The notes: a model not told the origin generated them from the sequence alone. A stretch of DNA of 64,000 nucleotides from Streptomyces sp. NBC_01481 (GCF_026339995.1 NZ_JAPEPT010000003.1:248001-312000); one strand, 5' to 3'. Shown: positions 41,187 through 49,916, counted from the stretch's first letter. A program made the numbers and translations.

Positions 41187-42433
41187 GCCCCAGCCGGATC
41201 CGGCGGACGGTCGTCACAGGTATAGGCGCCATAGCCCCCAACGGGGCCGGTACCGAGGTCTTCTGGAAGTCGACCCTGGAGGGCCTCAGTGTGCTCGACC
41301 GGGTCACCCGGGAGGGGTGCGAGCACCTGCCGCTCCGGGTCGCGGGCGAGGTGCGGGACTTCGACCCCGGTTCGCTGATCGAGGAGCGCTATCTCGTCCA
41401 GACGGACCGGTTCTCGCACTTCGCGATGGCCGCGGCCGATCTCGCCCTCGACGACGCCCGGCTGGGCCGCGCCGACTACGAGGGCTCGCCGTTCGCGGTC
41501 GGTGTGGTGACCGCTGCCGGGTCCGGCGGCGGTGAGTTCGGCCAGCGCGAACTGCAGCGGCTGTGGGGGCAGGGCCCCCGCTATGTCGGCCCGTACCAGT
41601 CCATCGCCTGGTTCTACGCGGCGAGCACCGGCCAGATCTCCATCCGGGCCGGGTTCAAGGGCCCCTGCGGCGTCGTGGCCAGCGACGAAGCAGGCGGGCT
41701 CGACGCGTTCGCGCATGCCGCGAGAGCCGTACGCAACGGAGCCGACGCGGTCGTCGTCGGCTCCGCGGAAGCGCCCCTGGCGCCGTACTCGGTCGTCTGC
41801 CAGCTCGGGTACGAGGATCTGAGCACCTGTGAGGACCCGGCGCGCGCCTACCGGCCGTTCACCTCGGACGCGTGTGGATTCGTGCCCGCCGAGGGCGGCG
41901 CGATGCTCGTGGTCGAGGAGGAGGCGGCGGCCCTGCGGCGCGGTGCCAAGCCGCGTGCCGTGGTGGCCGGCCACGGCGCGACCTTCACCGGTCCTTCCCG
42001 GTGGGAGCAGTCCCGCGAGGGGCTGGCCCAGGCGATCCGCGGGGCGCTGGCGGAGGCCCGGTGCGCGCCCGAGGAGATCGACGTGGTCTTCGCGGACGCG
42101 CTCGGCGTACCGGAGGCGGACCGCGCCGAGGCGCTGGCGATCGCCGACGCGCTGGGCGCACACGGCCGGCGCGTACCGGTCACGGCCCCCAAGACGGGCA
42201 TCGGGCGGGCTTATTGCGGAGGACCGGTGCTGGATGTGGCCGCCGCGGTACTGGCCATGGAACACGGCGTCGTGCCGCCCACGCCCAACGTCTTCGACGT
42301 CTGCCACGACCTCAGCGTCGTGACCGGCCGGGCCCGACCGGCACAGCTGCGGACCGCCCTGGTGCTCAGCCGCGGCCTCATGGGTTCGAACGCGGCCCTG
42401 GTACTGCGCGGCGCCACCGACACCCCCGAGTGA
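41183..42433 (+). CDS. Type II PKS ketosynthase beta / chain-length factor (WhiE ORF IV type)
   Basis: 416 residues, homologous to the alpha subunit. The catalytic Cys position is Glu169 (VASDEAGGLDAF), where most antibiotic chain-length factors have Gln. It sets polyketide length as heterodimer partner. The whiE product is known to be a long, about 24-carbon, chain. ATGA overlap with the alpha gene. Confidence 0.95.
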   Translation: MSPSRIRRTVVTGIGAIAPNGAGTEVFWKSTLEGLSVLDRVTREGCEHLPLRVAGEVRDFDPGSLIEERYLVQTDRFSHFAMAAADLALDDARLGRADYEGSPFAVGVVTAAGSGGGEFGQRELQRLWGQGPRYVGPYQSIAWFYAASTGQISIRAGFKGPCGVVASDEAGGLDAFAHAARAVRNGADAVVVGSAEAPLAPYSVVCQLGYEDLSTCEDPARAYRPFTSDACGFVPAEGGAMLVVEEEAAALRRGAKPRAVVAGHGATFTGPSRWEQSREGLAQAIRGALAEARCAPEEIDVVFADALGVPEADRAEALAIADALGAHGRRVPVTAPKTGIGRAYCGGPVLDVAAAVLAMEHGVVPPTPNVFDVCHDLSVVTGRARPAQLRTALVLSRGLMGSNAALVLRGATDTPE

Positions 42434-42449
42434 AGAAGGAGAGTCCCCC

Positions 42450-42707
42450 ATGTCCGACCGACTGACCATCGAAGAACTGGCCGCCCTGATGAAGAAGGGC
42501 GCCGGTCTCACCGTGGACCCCGTCGACCTCGCGAACCGGCCCGACTCCGGCTTCGACGAGTTCGGCCTCGACTCCCTGGGCCTGCTCGGCATCGTCGGCG
42601 AGCTGGAGAACCGGCACGGCCGTCCGCTGCCTCCCGACGCGGACCGCTGCAAGACCCCGCGGGAGTTCCTCGACCTCGTCAACAACACCCTCATGACTGG
42701 AGCCTGA
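42450..42707 (+). CDS. Acyl carrier protein of the spore-pigment PKS (WhiE ORF V type)
   Basis: 85 residues, with the phosphopantetheine-accepting Ser42 in FGLDSLGLLGIVGEL. AAGGAGAG lies upstream of the ATG, 16 nt after the chain-length factor stop. It carries the growing poly-beta-ketone. Confidence 0.95.
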   Translation: MSDRLTIEELAALMKKGAGLTVDPVDLANRPDSGFDEFGLDSLGLLGIVGELENRHGRPLPPDADRCKTPREFLDLVNNTLMTGA

Positions 42708-42708
42708 C

Positions 42709-43182
42709 GTGCCCGGACACACCGAGAACGAGATCACCGTCGCCGCACCCCTGGACCTCGTCTGGGACATGACCAACGACATCGAGAACTGGCCCGGCCT
42801 GTTCAGCGAGTACGCCTCGGTCGACATCATGGAGCGGAAGGGCAGCACCACCACCTTCCGCCTCACCATGCACCCCGACGACAACGGCAAGGTCTGGAGC
42901 TGGGTCTCGGAGCGTACGACTGACCGCAAGAAGCGAAAGGTCACGGCCCGCCGGGTCGAGACGGGCCCCTTCGAGCACATGAACATCCGCTGGGAGTACA
43001 CGGAGGTCCCGGGCGGCACCCGGATGCACTGGACGCAGGACTTCGCGATGAAGCCGGACGCCCCGGTCGACGACGACTGGATGACCGACAACATCAACCG
43101 CAACTCCAAGATCCAGCTGGAGCTCATCCGGGACAAGATCGAACAGCGCGACCGCGAGCGCCGCTCCGCCGCCGTCAACTGA
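42709..43182 (+). CDS. Polyketide aromatase/cyclase, SRPBCC type (WhiE ORF VI)
   Basis: 157 residues, a single START/Bet v 1-like domain: ITVAAPLDLVWDMTNDIENW opens it, with WEYTEVPGGTRMHWTQDF later. It is a TcmN-N-terminal-like aromatase/cyclase that guides first-ring closure. GTG start 1 nt after the ACP stop. Confidence 0.94.
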   Translation: MPGHTENEITVAAPLDLVWDMTNDIENWPGLFSEYASVDIMERKGSTTTFRLTMHPDDNGKVWSWVSERTTDRKKRKVTARRVETGPFEHMNIRWEYTEVPGGTRMHWTQDFAMKPDAPVDDDWMTDNINRNSKIQLELIRDKIEQRDRERRSAAVN

Positions 43183-43257
43183 AGCCGTCCGTCAACTGAA
43201 GCCGTCCGACGCGGAAACCAGGCCGGGTGAGGAGCCCGGCCGGGAAAGGAACCTCCT

Positions 43258-43590
43258 GTGCACCACGCTCTGATCGTCGCCCGTATGGCGCCGGAGTCGG
43301 CTCCGGACATCGCCAAACTGTTCGCCGCCTCCGACGCCGGCGAACTGCCGTACCTCGTCGGGGTGTCCCGGCGCAAGCTGTTCCAGTTCGGCGACGTGTA
43401 TCTGCATCTGATCGAGTCGGACCGGCCACCTGGCCCCGAGATCGCCAAGGTGACGGAACACCCCTCGTTCAAGGACATAAGCGACCGGCTCCAGGCCTTC
43501 GTCAGCCCGTACGACCCGGAGACCTGGCGGAGCCCGAAGGACGCGATGGCCCGTCAGTTCTACGCCTGGGAGCGTGACGCCGCCGTCTGA
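43258..43590 (+). CDS. TcmI-family polyketide cyclase (WhiE ORF VII)
   Basis: 110 residues with a ferredoxin-like fold: HHALIVARMAPESAPDIAKL, GVSRRKLFQFGDVYLHLIE and the final QFYAWERD. It is a late-acting cyclase. GTG start after GGAAAGGAACCTCCT. Last gene of the pigment operon, followed by a strong terminator. Confidence 0.93.
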   Translation: MHHALIVARMAPESAPDIAKLFAASDAGELPYLVGVSRRKLFQFGDVYLHLIESDRPPGPEIAKVTEHPSFKDISDRLQAFVSPYDPETWRSPKDAMARQFYAWERDAAV

Positions 43591-43607
43591 GAAACCCCAC
43601 ACGGCAC

Positions 43608-43650
43608 AACGCCCCGGGCCCGGCTCCAACGGAGCCGGGCCCGAGGCGTT
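43608..43650. terminator. Bidirectional terminator after the pigment operon
   Basis: A 20-position stem with one C-A mismatch: AACGCC-C-CGGGCCCGGCTCC pairs with GGAGCCGGGCCCG-A-GGCGTT, loop AAC. It lies between the convergent cyclase and methyltransferase genes. Confidence 0.75.
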
Positions 43651-43670
43651 CGTGGTGTACCAGAACCGGA

Positions 43671-44738
43671 TCAGCCGGGGACGACCGACTCGAAGGCGTG
43701 CAGATACGCGTTGACGGGCCGGACCTCACCGATGAGCAGGCCCGCCCGGGTGATGCGCTCCACCAGGCTCGCCCTGGTGTGCTTGGCACCTCCGACGTTG
43801 AGCAGCAGAAGCAGATCCATCGAGGTGGTGAACTTCATCGAGGGGGTGTCGTCGACGAGGTTCTCGATGACGACGACCCTCGCCCCGGGGCGGGCCGCCG
43901 AGACGATGTTCCGCAGGGTCCTGCGGGTGGACTCGTCGTCCCACTCCAGGATGTTCTTGATGATGTAGAGATCGGCCTCGACCGGGATGTCCTCACGGCA
44001 GTCCCCGGGCACGATGCGCACCCGCTCGGCGAGCGAACCGCCCGGAAGCAGCCGGGGATCCGCCTTCGCCACCACATCGGGCAGATCCAGCAGCGTGCCC
44101 CGCAGGCCCGGGTGCTTCTCCAGCAGGCTGGCCAGCACATGGCCCTGGCCGCCGCCGATGTCGGCGACCACGCCCACGCCGGTGAGGTCGAGGAGCTCCG
44201 CGACCTCCAGCGCCGACTGCACGCTGGACGTGGTCATGGCCCGGTTGAACACATGCGCCGACTCGTGCGCGTCCTGGTGCAGATACTCGAAGAAGCCCTT
44301 GCCGTACAGCTCCTGGAACACGTTCCCGCCCGAACGCACCGCCTCGTCGAGGCGGGGCCAGGCGTCCCAGGTCCACGGCTCCGTACACCACAGGGCGATG
44401 TAGCGCAGGCTGCCCGGATCGTCCTCGCGCAGCATGCGGGACATCTGGGTGTGGGAGAAGCTCCCGTCCTGCGTCTCGGCGAAGACGCCGTAGCAGGACA
44501 GGGCGCGCAGCAGCCGGCGCAGCGGCTGCGGCTCGGTGTTCAGTTCGGCGGCGAGTTCCTCGGCCGTGGCGGGTTCCTCGCCGAGGGCGTCGGCGACACC
44601 CAGCCGGGCCGCCGCGCGTACGGCGGCGGCGCAGGCCGCCCCGAACACGAGCTCCCGCAGCCGCATGGCCGGCGGGGGAGCGGCCGGCTCGGCAGTGGAG
44701 CCGGCCGCCGGCGTGGGTCTGGGACTTACGGTGGTCAT
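43671..44738 (-). CDS. SAM-dependent O-methyltransferase (plant COMT-like)
   Basis: 355 residues. It has an N-terminal dimerisation/winged-helix part (FGAACAAAVRAAARLGVADAL; RRLLRALSCYGVFAE) and a C-terminal Rossmann domain with VVADIGGGQGHVLASLLEKH. The family includes polyketide O-methyltransferases such as TcmO and DmpM. It is convergent with the pigment operon. A role in pigment tailoring is an inference from position, as the S. coelicolor whiE set is not known to contain it. Confidence 0.87.
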   Translation of the reverse strand: MTTVSPRPTPAAGSTAEPAAPPPAMRLRELVFGAACAAAVRAAARLGVADALGEEPATAEELAAELNTEPQPLRRLLRALSCYGVFAETQDGSFSHTQMSRMLREDDPGSLRYIALWCTEPWTWDAWPRLDEAVRSGGNVFQELYGKGFFEYLHQDAHESAHVFNRAMTTSSVQSALEVAELLDLTGVGVVADIGGGQGHVLASLLEKHPGLRGTLLDLPDVVAKADPRLLPGGSLAERVRIVPGDCREDIPVEADLYIIKNILEWDDESTRRTLRNIVSAARPGARVVVIENLVDDTPSMKFTTSMDLLLLLNVGGAKHTRASLVERITRAGLLIGEVRPVNAYLHAFESVVPG

Positions 44739-44773
44739 ACCGCCTCGATTCTCCAGGTGAAGGGGAACACCGG

Positions 44774-45838
44774 TCAGCACATTCCTGCGGGCTCGGAGGC
44801 CTGGCAGACATTGCCGACGAACGTGTTGCCCGTACCGCTGCCGCGATTGGCGAGGTCCGCGGGCCTGTTGCCCTCCAGCTGGTTGTTCTTGATGACATTG
44901 GCGGTGTTCTGGGCGCCCACGAAGCTCTGGAACAGCACGATTCCGCCGGACAGCGGCGAGGCGCCGACGTTGTCCGCGACATAGTTGGCACGGATCACTG
45001 TCGACTCGGCGCCGGTCAGGACGATTCCGGAGCCCTGGATGGCGGGGAGCCGGGGGGTGGCCGGGCACGACTTGTTGTTCGCGACGATCCTGTTGGCCCG
45101 CAGGGTCATCGCACCGGCCGCGGGCTTCGACTCGTCGCCCACGACGAACACGCCCGCGCAGTTCCCGCTGATGTCGTTGCCGCGGACGGTGAGGTTCCGG
45201 ACCCGCCTGACGGTGACTCCGATACGGTTCCCGGTCAGCTGGTTGCCCGCGATCACCGCGCCCCCGGTGTCGGTCGCCCCGCCCTCGGCGTCGACCGTGT
45301 TCGCGATGAAGATTCCCGCATCGCCGCTGTCCCGGACGATATTGCCCTTGAACACGGCACGGGTGGACCTCTGCTGGGCGATGCCCCAGACCCCGTTCTT
45401 CTCCGCGATCACGTTCCGGACCGACAGACGGTCGGTGTCGGAGGCCCAGACGGCGTTCTTCTTGAAGCCTGTGAGAGTCAGTCCCCGGATGGTCACGCCG
45501 TCGACCGTCTTGGCTGCCGTGCCCATCACACAGATGCCGTTGCCACTCGCGGCGCAGGAGTTGGCCGCCGGTGTGGTGGCCGCTGCAGGCTTGATGACGG
45601 TCTCCGTCCCCCACCCGCGCAGGGTGAGGTCCGCCTTGGTGACAAGGACGCTCTCACGGTATGTGCCGGGTGAGACGACGATGGTGTCTCCCGGCTCGGC
45701 GGCGTCCACCGCTTCCTGGATCGATTCGCCCGGGTGCACCGTGTGCATGGCCGCGGCGGAGGACGGGGCGGCTGCGCCCAGTCCCGAGACCACGACGACT
45801 GCGATGCATGCCAGGCACATGAGCTGTCGTTTCGTCAT
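44774..45838 (-). CDS. Secreted right-handed parallel beta-helix protein
   Basis: 354 residues. The signal peptide MTKRQLMCLACIAVVVVSGL ends near SSAAA. A NosD/pectate-lyase-like beta-helix follows: GESIQEAVDAAEPGDTIVVS and repeated coils (GVTIRGLTLTGF; NLTVRGNDISGN; VIRANYVADN). No catalytic site is obvious; it could bind or cut polysaccharide. It lies 35 nt upstream of, and in the same direction as, the methyltransferase gene. Confidence 0.85.
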   Translation of the reverse strand: MTKRQLMCLACIAVVVVSGLGAAAPSSAAAMHTVHPGESIQEAVDAAEPGDTIVVSPGTYRESVLVTKADLTLRGWGTETVIKPAAATTPAANSCAASGNGICVMGTAAKTVDGVTIRGLTLTGFKKNAVWASDTDRLSVRNVIAEKNGVWGIAQQRSTRAVFKGNIVRDSGDAGIFIANTVDAEGGATDTGGAVIAGNQLTGNRIGVTVRRVRNLTVRGNDISGNCAGVFVVGDESKPAAGAMTLRANRIVANNKSCPATPRLPAIQGSGIVLTGAESTVIRANYVADNVGASPLSGGIVLFQSFVGAQNTANVIKNNQLEGNRPADLANRGSGTGNTFVGNVCQASEPAGMC

Positions 45839-46129
45839 GAGGCGAAGCTATGGGCGATCATGAGGGCTCGCCACACGGCGTGAGCGTATGGATACATAAC
45901 GTGCGCGAGTGGCCCAAGCGGGGGCGGCCGAACAGGTGACGGGGTGAGGCTCCACCGTCGGCGCCGGCCGCGCGGGGAACTCGCCGGGGCCGGGGGCTTG
46001 TTCAGGCGTGCCGCCGGGCCGGAAAACAGGTTGACGCCTCACACCGCCGCCGGGCATCGTTGCCTCGTTCCCGGCGGCGGTACGAAATCGCCGCACGGGG
46101 CCGCCGTAGGAGAACAGGAGGTGAGGACC

Positions 46130-46204
46130 GTGATGACTGTCGCTGCGCTGGGTGCTGCCCAGGTCCAGAAGATCATCATGCCCACCCCTGTGGTCTCCGG
46201 CTGA
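46130..46204 (+). CDS. Candidate 24-codon peptide upstream of rsgA
   Basis: GTG 46130 (or ATG 46133) follows a perfect AGGAGG at 46116-46121 with 8 nt spacing. The peptide contains TVAALGAAQVQKIIMPTPVV and ends SG. It stops 48-63 nt before rsgA. The strong ribosome site in an otherwise empty 290-bp divergent gap supports translation; function is unknown, possibly a leader. Nothing else was seen in 45839-46129. Confidence 0.5.
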   Translation: MMTVAALGAAQVQKIIMPTPVVSG

Positions 46205-46267
46205 CCTTCCTTCTCCCTCCGCGCCGACGCGCGCGATGCCGGGGCCACCCCTGTGAAGGGTTTCCCC

Positions 46268-47377
46268 TTGTCTTTCGCTTCTTTCTCTTCTTCTCAGGCT
46301 TCCTCGCACCCGCTGTCCGGCTACGGCTGGGACGAGAGCTGGGACGCCGCATTCGCTCCGTACGCCGAGCAGGGGCTGCTGCCCGGCCGGGTCGTACGGG
46401 TCGACCGCGGGCAGTGCGATGTCGTCACCGCCGACGGACTCGTCCGCGCCGACACCGCGTTCGTGACCCCGCACGATCCGCTGCGGGTGATCTGCACGGG
46501 TGACTGGGCCGCCGTCGACCGGGACGGCGACCCCCGATTCGTACGGGCGTATCTGCCGCGCCGTACCGCCTTCGTACGCTCCACTTCGTCGAACCGCTCC
46601 GAGGGGCAGATCCTTGCCGCCAATGTCGACCACGCGATCATCGCGGTCTCGCTCGCCGCCGAACTCGACCTCGGGCGGATCGAGCGCTTCCTCGCGCTCG
46701 CGTGGGAGAGCGGGGCGCAGCCGCTCGTCGTGCTCACCAAGGCCGACCTCGTGCCCGACGTGAGGGGGCTTTCGTATCTCGTCCGGGACGTGGAGACAAC
46801 GGCGCCCGGCGTGCAGGTGCTGCCCGTCAGTTCGGCGACCGGCGAAGGCGTCGAAGTGCTCGCCGCGGTCGTGTCCGGCGGGACGAGCGTGCTGCTCGGC
46901 GTGTCCGGGGCGGGCAAGTCGACGCTCGCGAACGCGCTGCTCGGCGAGGACGTGATGGACGTGCAGGCCATCCGCGACATCGACGGCAAGGGCCGCCACA
47001 CCACCACGACCCGCAACCTCCTCGCCCTTCCCGGCGGGGGCGTACTCATCGACACCCCGGGGCTGCGGGGCGTCGGGCTCTGGGACGCCGAAGCCGGCGT
47101 CGGGCAGGTCTTCTCCGAGATCGAGGACCTCGCGCAGGAGTGCCGCTTCCACGACTGCGCGCACGCAGCGGAACCGGGCTGCGCGGTGCTCGCCGCGGTC
47201 GAGGACGGTTCGCTGCCGGAGCGGCGGCTGGACAGCTACCGCAAGCTGCTGCGGGAGAACAAGCGCATCGTCGCGAAGACGGACGCGAGGCTGCGGGCGG
47301 AGATCCGGCGCGACTGGAAGCAGAAGGGGGCGGAGGGCCGGGCGGCGTTTCAGGCGAAGCGCGGCGGCGTGCGGTAA
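46268..47377 (+). CDS. rsgA: Ribosome small subunit-dependent GTPase A
   Basis: About 369 residues. An OB-fold domain (RVDRGQCDVVTADGLVRAD) precedes a circularly permuted GTPase: G4 LTKADLV comes before G1 GVSGAGKST and G3 DTPGLRG. A C-terminal zinc site has CRFHDCAHAAEPGCAV. It checks maturation of the 30S subunit. TTG 46268 has AAGGG 7 nt upstream; GTG 46253 in the same frame is the alternative start. Confidence 0.94.
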   Translation: MSFASFSSSQASSHPLSGYGWDESWDAAFAPYAEQGLLPGRVVRVDRGQCDVVTADGLVRADTAFVTPHDPLRVICTGDWAAVDRDGDPRFVRAYLPRRTAFVRSTSSNRSEGQILAANVDHAIIAVSLAAELDLGRIERFLALAWESGAQPLVVLTKADLVPDVRGLSYLVRDVETTAPGVQVLPVSSATGEGVEVLAAVVSGGTSVLLGVSGAGKSTLANALLGEDVMDVQAIRDIDGKGRHTTTTRNLLALPGGGVLIDTPGLRGVGLWDAEAGVGQVFSEIEDLAQECRFHDCAHAAEPGCAVLAAVEDGSLPERRLDSYRKLLRENKRIVAKTDARLRAEIRRDWKQKGAEGRAAFQAKRGGVR

Positions 47378-47424
47378 CACCGGGGGCGCTGCCCCGGGAC
47401 CCCCGCGCCTCAATTGCCGGCGGG

Positions 47425-47480
47425 GCTGGATTTTCCGCCGGTCGGCCTGAACATTCAGGCCGACCGGCGGAAAATCAGCC
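47425..47480. terminator. Very strong bidirectional terminator hairpin
   Basis: A 23-bp perfect stem GATTTTCCGCCGGTCGGCCT (then GAA), loop CA, with its complement at 47454-47476. A further GGCT/AGCC extension follows a single bulged G. It lies between the convergent rsgA and PPOX genes. Confidence 0.8.
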
Positions 47481-47490
47481 TGTCCGGCGT

Positions 47491-47600
47491 TTGAGGACAT
47501 GCGGCCGAAGGTCGCATACGGGGGTCTGGGGGCCTGCCCCCCAGTTCGGGATGGGGGTACCTCCCACGGCCGCCAGGCCGTAGGGGGAGGGCGGGGTGGG
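47491..47600 (-). repeat. Intergenic repeat, inverted copy of 31771-31900
   Basis: From TTGAGGACATGCGGCCGAAG to GGGCGGGGTGGG, the sequence matches the reverse complement of 31771-31900 almost base for base. It lacks about 22 nt of a GGGGCGAAGCCCC hairpin and has a lengthened GGGGG/CCCCC stem beside CAGTTCGGG. Confidence 0.75.
47551..47588 (-). repeat. Nested hairpin module (copy C)
   Basis: 38 nt, identical to the module at 31781-31818 on the other strand, despite being 15.8 kb away. Confidence 0.65.
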
Positions 47601-47611
47601 GGAAACACCCC

Positions 47612-47977
47612 TCACTCCAAGCCCCAGCTGTGGATCTTCTTCGGGTGGATTCGGATCAGCTCCTCACTGAAGTGCGGCCCCAGCTCATGCGGCCCAGTCA
47701 CCAGTTCCGCCTCCCCCCGGATGTCCACCCCCCGCACCCTCCACGGGCGCAGGCTCACAATGTCGTCGACAACCAGCGCCACCTTCGGATTCGCCTGCAG
47801 GTTGCGCCACTTCTTCGTCGTCGCGAGGGCGTACCCGCCGATCAGGATCGTCCCGTCGTCCTGGGGGAAGAAGCCGACCGGGTTCGCCTGCGGCTGGCCC
47901 TTCGGGTCGACGGTCGCCAGCCGTCCCAGCCGCTGGGACGCGAGATACGCGCGCTCGGCCTCGCTGAATTCGGTCAT
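47612..47977 (-). CDS. PPOX-class flavin/F420-dependent enzyme
   Basis: 121 residues of the split-barrel flavin-binding fold: YLASQRLGRLATVDPKGQPQ, TILIGGYALATTKKWRNLQA, then NPKVALVVDD. This matches actinobacterial PPOX-class F420-dependent oxidoreductases. Substrate unknown. ATG 47977 is at the family start; longer in-frame codons upstream are not conserved-looking. Confidence 0.86.
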   Translation of the reverse strand: MTEFSEAERAYLASQRLGRLATVDPKGQPQANPVGFFPQDDGTILIGGYALATTKKWRNLQANPKVALVVDDIVSLRPWRVRGVDIRGEAELVTGPHELGPHFSEELIRIHPKKIHSWGLE

Positions 47978-48100
47978 GTACGCAGCCTCACACGCGTACC
48001 TCGTCCGCCGCATCGGATACGGGACCCAGTCGGGTCCTAGGACTTCTGTCCGGGTTCAGGCGCGGGGGTGCGGGGGCGGAGCCCCGATGACGGGCACCGC

Positions 48101-48583
48101 TCAGTTCGCCAGCACCGCGCCCAGCCACGCCCCCATGACCAGCAGACACGCGAACAGCTCCACCAGCACGCTCGTCCCCACCGCCCGCATCACCGTTCGC
48201 GTCGAGGCCGCCGCCGGCCCGTGCCCGCCCAGCCGTAGCCGTTCGGATCCGTAGATCCCCCCGATGAATCCCGGGATCGCGCCCACCACCGGTATCAGGA
48301 AGAAGCCGATCAGCGCCCCCACGCCCGCGGACACGACCATCCGGCGGGTGACCCCGACCCCCCGCAGCCGGCGCGGCGGCAGCAGCCACACCAGCACCTG
48401 GTCGACGAGCAACACCACCGTCGCGCCCACCAGCAGGGCCCAGGCCGTTCCGGTCTTCTCGTGCAGCGACCACCACATGACCGAGGCCCACACCAGCCAC
48501 CGCCCCGGCACACCGGGAACGAGTACCCCGAGCAGGCCCAGCAGCATCACCAGGCCGACCAGCAGGAGCTGCCACACGCCCAT
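48101..48583 (-). CDS. DUF456 family membrane protein
   Basis: 160 residues with about four to five hydrophobic segments, starting GVWQLLLVGLVMLLGLLGVL, with the PGVPGRWLVWA turn and GFFLIPVVGAIPGFIGGIYG typical of DUF456. Function unknown. ATG 48583 is used; a TTG at 48610 would give a 4-nt overlap with the upstream regulator gene, so coupling is likely either way. Confidence 0.82.
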   Translation of the reverse strand: MGVWQLLLVGLVMLLGLLGVLVPGVPGRWLVWASVMWWSLHEKTGTAWALLVGATVVLLVDQVLVWLLPPRRLRGVGVTRRMVVSAGVGALIGFFLIPVVGAIPGFIGGIYGSERLRLGGHGPAAASTRTVMRAVGTSVLVELFACLLVMGAWLGAVLAN

Positions 48584-48606
48584 CTGCCAAGGGTGCAGGA
48601 TCCCGC

Positions 48607-49599
48607 TCAACCGCGCAGGTCGCGAGCCACCCAGCCCTTCGCGTAGGCATGCCAGCCGAGCTGCAGCCGGGTCGTCACGCCCGTCAGCTCCATCAGCCCC
48701 TTCACCCGGCGCTGAACGGTCCTCAGTCCCAGGTCCAGCTGCTTGGCCGCACTCGCGTCCGTCATCCCGGCGAGCAGCAGCGAAAGGATCTCCAGATCCG
48801 TGGCGTCGGGCCCAGGAGCCGCTTCCTCACAGACGTCGCCGTGCGCGCCCAGCCGTATCGGCAGGGCGTCCCGCCACACCGCCTCGAACAGGCCCGTCAG
48901 CGATTCGAGGAGCCCGCTCGCATGGACGACGAGGGCCGCGGGCTCCGCCCCTCGCCCGGTCAGCGGCACCATCGCCAGGGTCCGGTCCGCGACGACCAGC
49001 TTGGTCGGGACCCGCTCCACCACCCTGACCTGTTCGTCGCGGCCGAGCGCCGCGCTCAGTTCGGTGATCCCACCGGGCATGGCCAGCACCTCACGCTCGA
49101 CCACCACGCGGTAGGTGACGCCGCGCGCCGCCGCCTTCTCCTCCGCTTCGTTGTCCGTTCCGGTGACCACGACCGGATTGCCGGTGACCAGGGCGCAGAC
49201 CTCCTCGGTCGCACCCAGCTGCAGCTGTACGAAACGGTGCGCGACGGCGCTCGCGCCCGTCACCACCTCGACCAGATCGTGCACCGCGGGCTCGGCGGCC
49301 TCCGCGCGGTACTCCTCGGCGAGCAGCGCCGCCGCCAGTTCGGCCTGATCCAGCTCGTGCCGCTGCTGGGTCAGCAGCGCCCCCAGCGCCACTCCCGGCG
49401 GAGCCGCCACCCAGCGTCCCGTACGCGCCGAGGACTGCGCGGCGAGGCCCTGTTGCTCCAGCCTGCGCAGCGCGCGTTCCGTGTCCGGCTCCGGCAGGGC
49501 CAGCCGGTGCGCGAGATCGGTGACCTCTGCGGCTCCGAGCGCGACGAGCGCGCGGTAGGCCGACTCCTGTCTCTCGTCGAGACCTATCGCTCCCAGCAC
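48607..49599 (-). CDS. Helix-turn-helix regulator (TrmB-like N-terminus, LuxR-like C-terminus)
   Basis: 330 residues. N-terminal winged helix at about 1-70 (GLDERQESAYRALVALGAAE) and a middle sensor-like domain follow. The C-terminal HTH is SLLLAGMTDASAAKQLDLGL followed by RTVQRRVKGLMELTGVTTR. It is an orphan regulator. GTG 49599 has GGGGAGGGGTGGGG upstream. Divergent from the PP2C-like gene across 317 bp holding a strong hairpin. Confidence 0.85.
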   Translation of the reverse strand: MLGAIGLDERQESAYRALVALGAAEVTDLAHRLALPEPDTERALRRLEQQGLAAQSSARTGRWVAAPPGVALGALLTQQRHELDQAELAAALLAEEYRAEAAEPAVHDLVEVVTGASAVAHRFVQLQLGATEEVCALVTGNPVVVTGTDNEAEEKAAARGVTYRVVVEREVLAMPGGITELSAALGRDEQVRVVERVPTKLVVADRTLAMVPLTGRGAEPAALVVHASGLLESLTGLFEAVWRDALPIRLGAHGDVCEEAAPGPDATDLEILSLLLAGMTDASAAKQLDLGLRTVQRRVKGLMELTGVTTRLQLGWHAYAKGWVARDLRG

Positions 49600-49802
49600 C
49601 AGACCCCACCCCTCCCCGGACGTGCACTTCTTCGGCCGTGATGGCGGAAACCGGCCACGGCGTATTCCCGCCTCGCACATCATCCCTGCTCCGGCCGCCG
49701 CTCTGCCAATGTGGCGCCACCGCAGCACCAACAACCCCCGGAAACGGCGCATTTCGCGCACAGCTCGTGGCCGGCGCATACGCCCTGCGCCGACCACGAA
49801 AC

Positions 49803-49850
49803 GGTCCGCCGGACGTCCTTCCCGTGGGGGGTTGGGACGCCCGGCGGACC
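49803..49850. repeat. Long hairpin in a divergent intergenic gap
   Basis: GGTCCGCCGG pairs with CCGGCGGACC, then one A/C mismatch, then CGTCC with GGACG; the loop is 16 nt. It lies 67 bp upstream of the PP2C-like gene and about 200 bp from the regulator start, where no terminator is needed. It could be an operator or an mRNA leader structure. Nothing else was recognised in 49600-49916. Confidence 0.55.
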
Positions 49851-49916
49851 ACCCGTCGGACGCCTATTTTCCGGATGCCCCGTTTTCGTACCGCCCTTGC
49901 GGTGGACAATAAGGGC

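Noticed and set aside
41183..42433. Chain-length factor considered as a second active ketosynthase
   Set aside because: The catalytic Cys is replaced by Glu and the gene sits in the fixed beta-subunit position.
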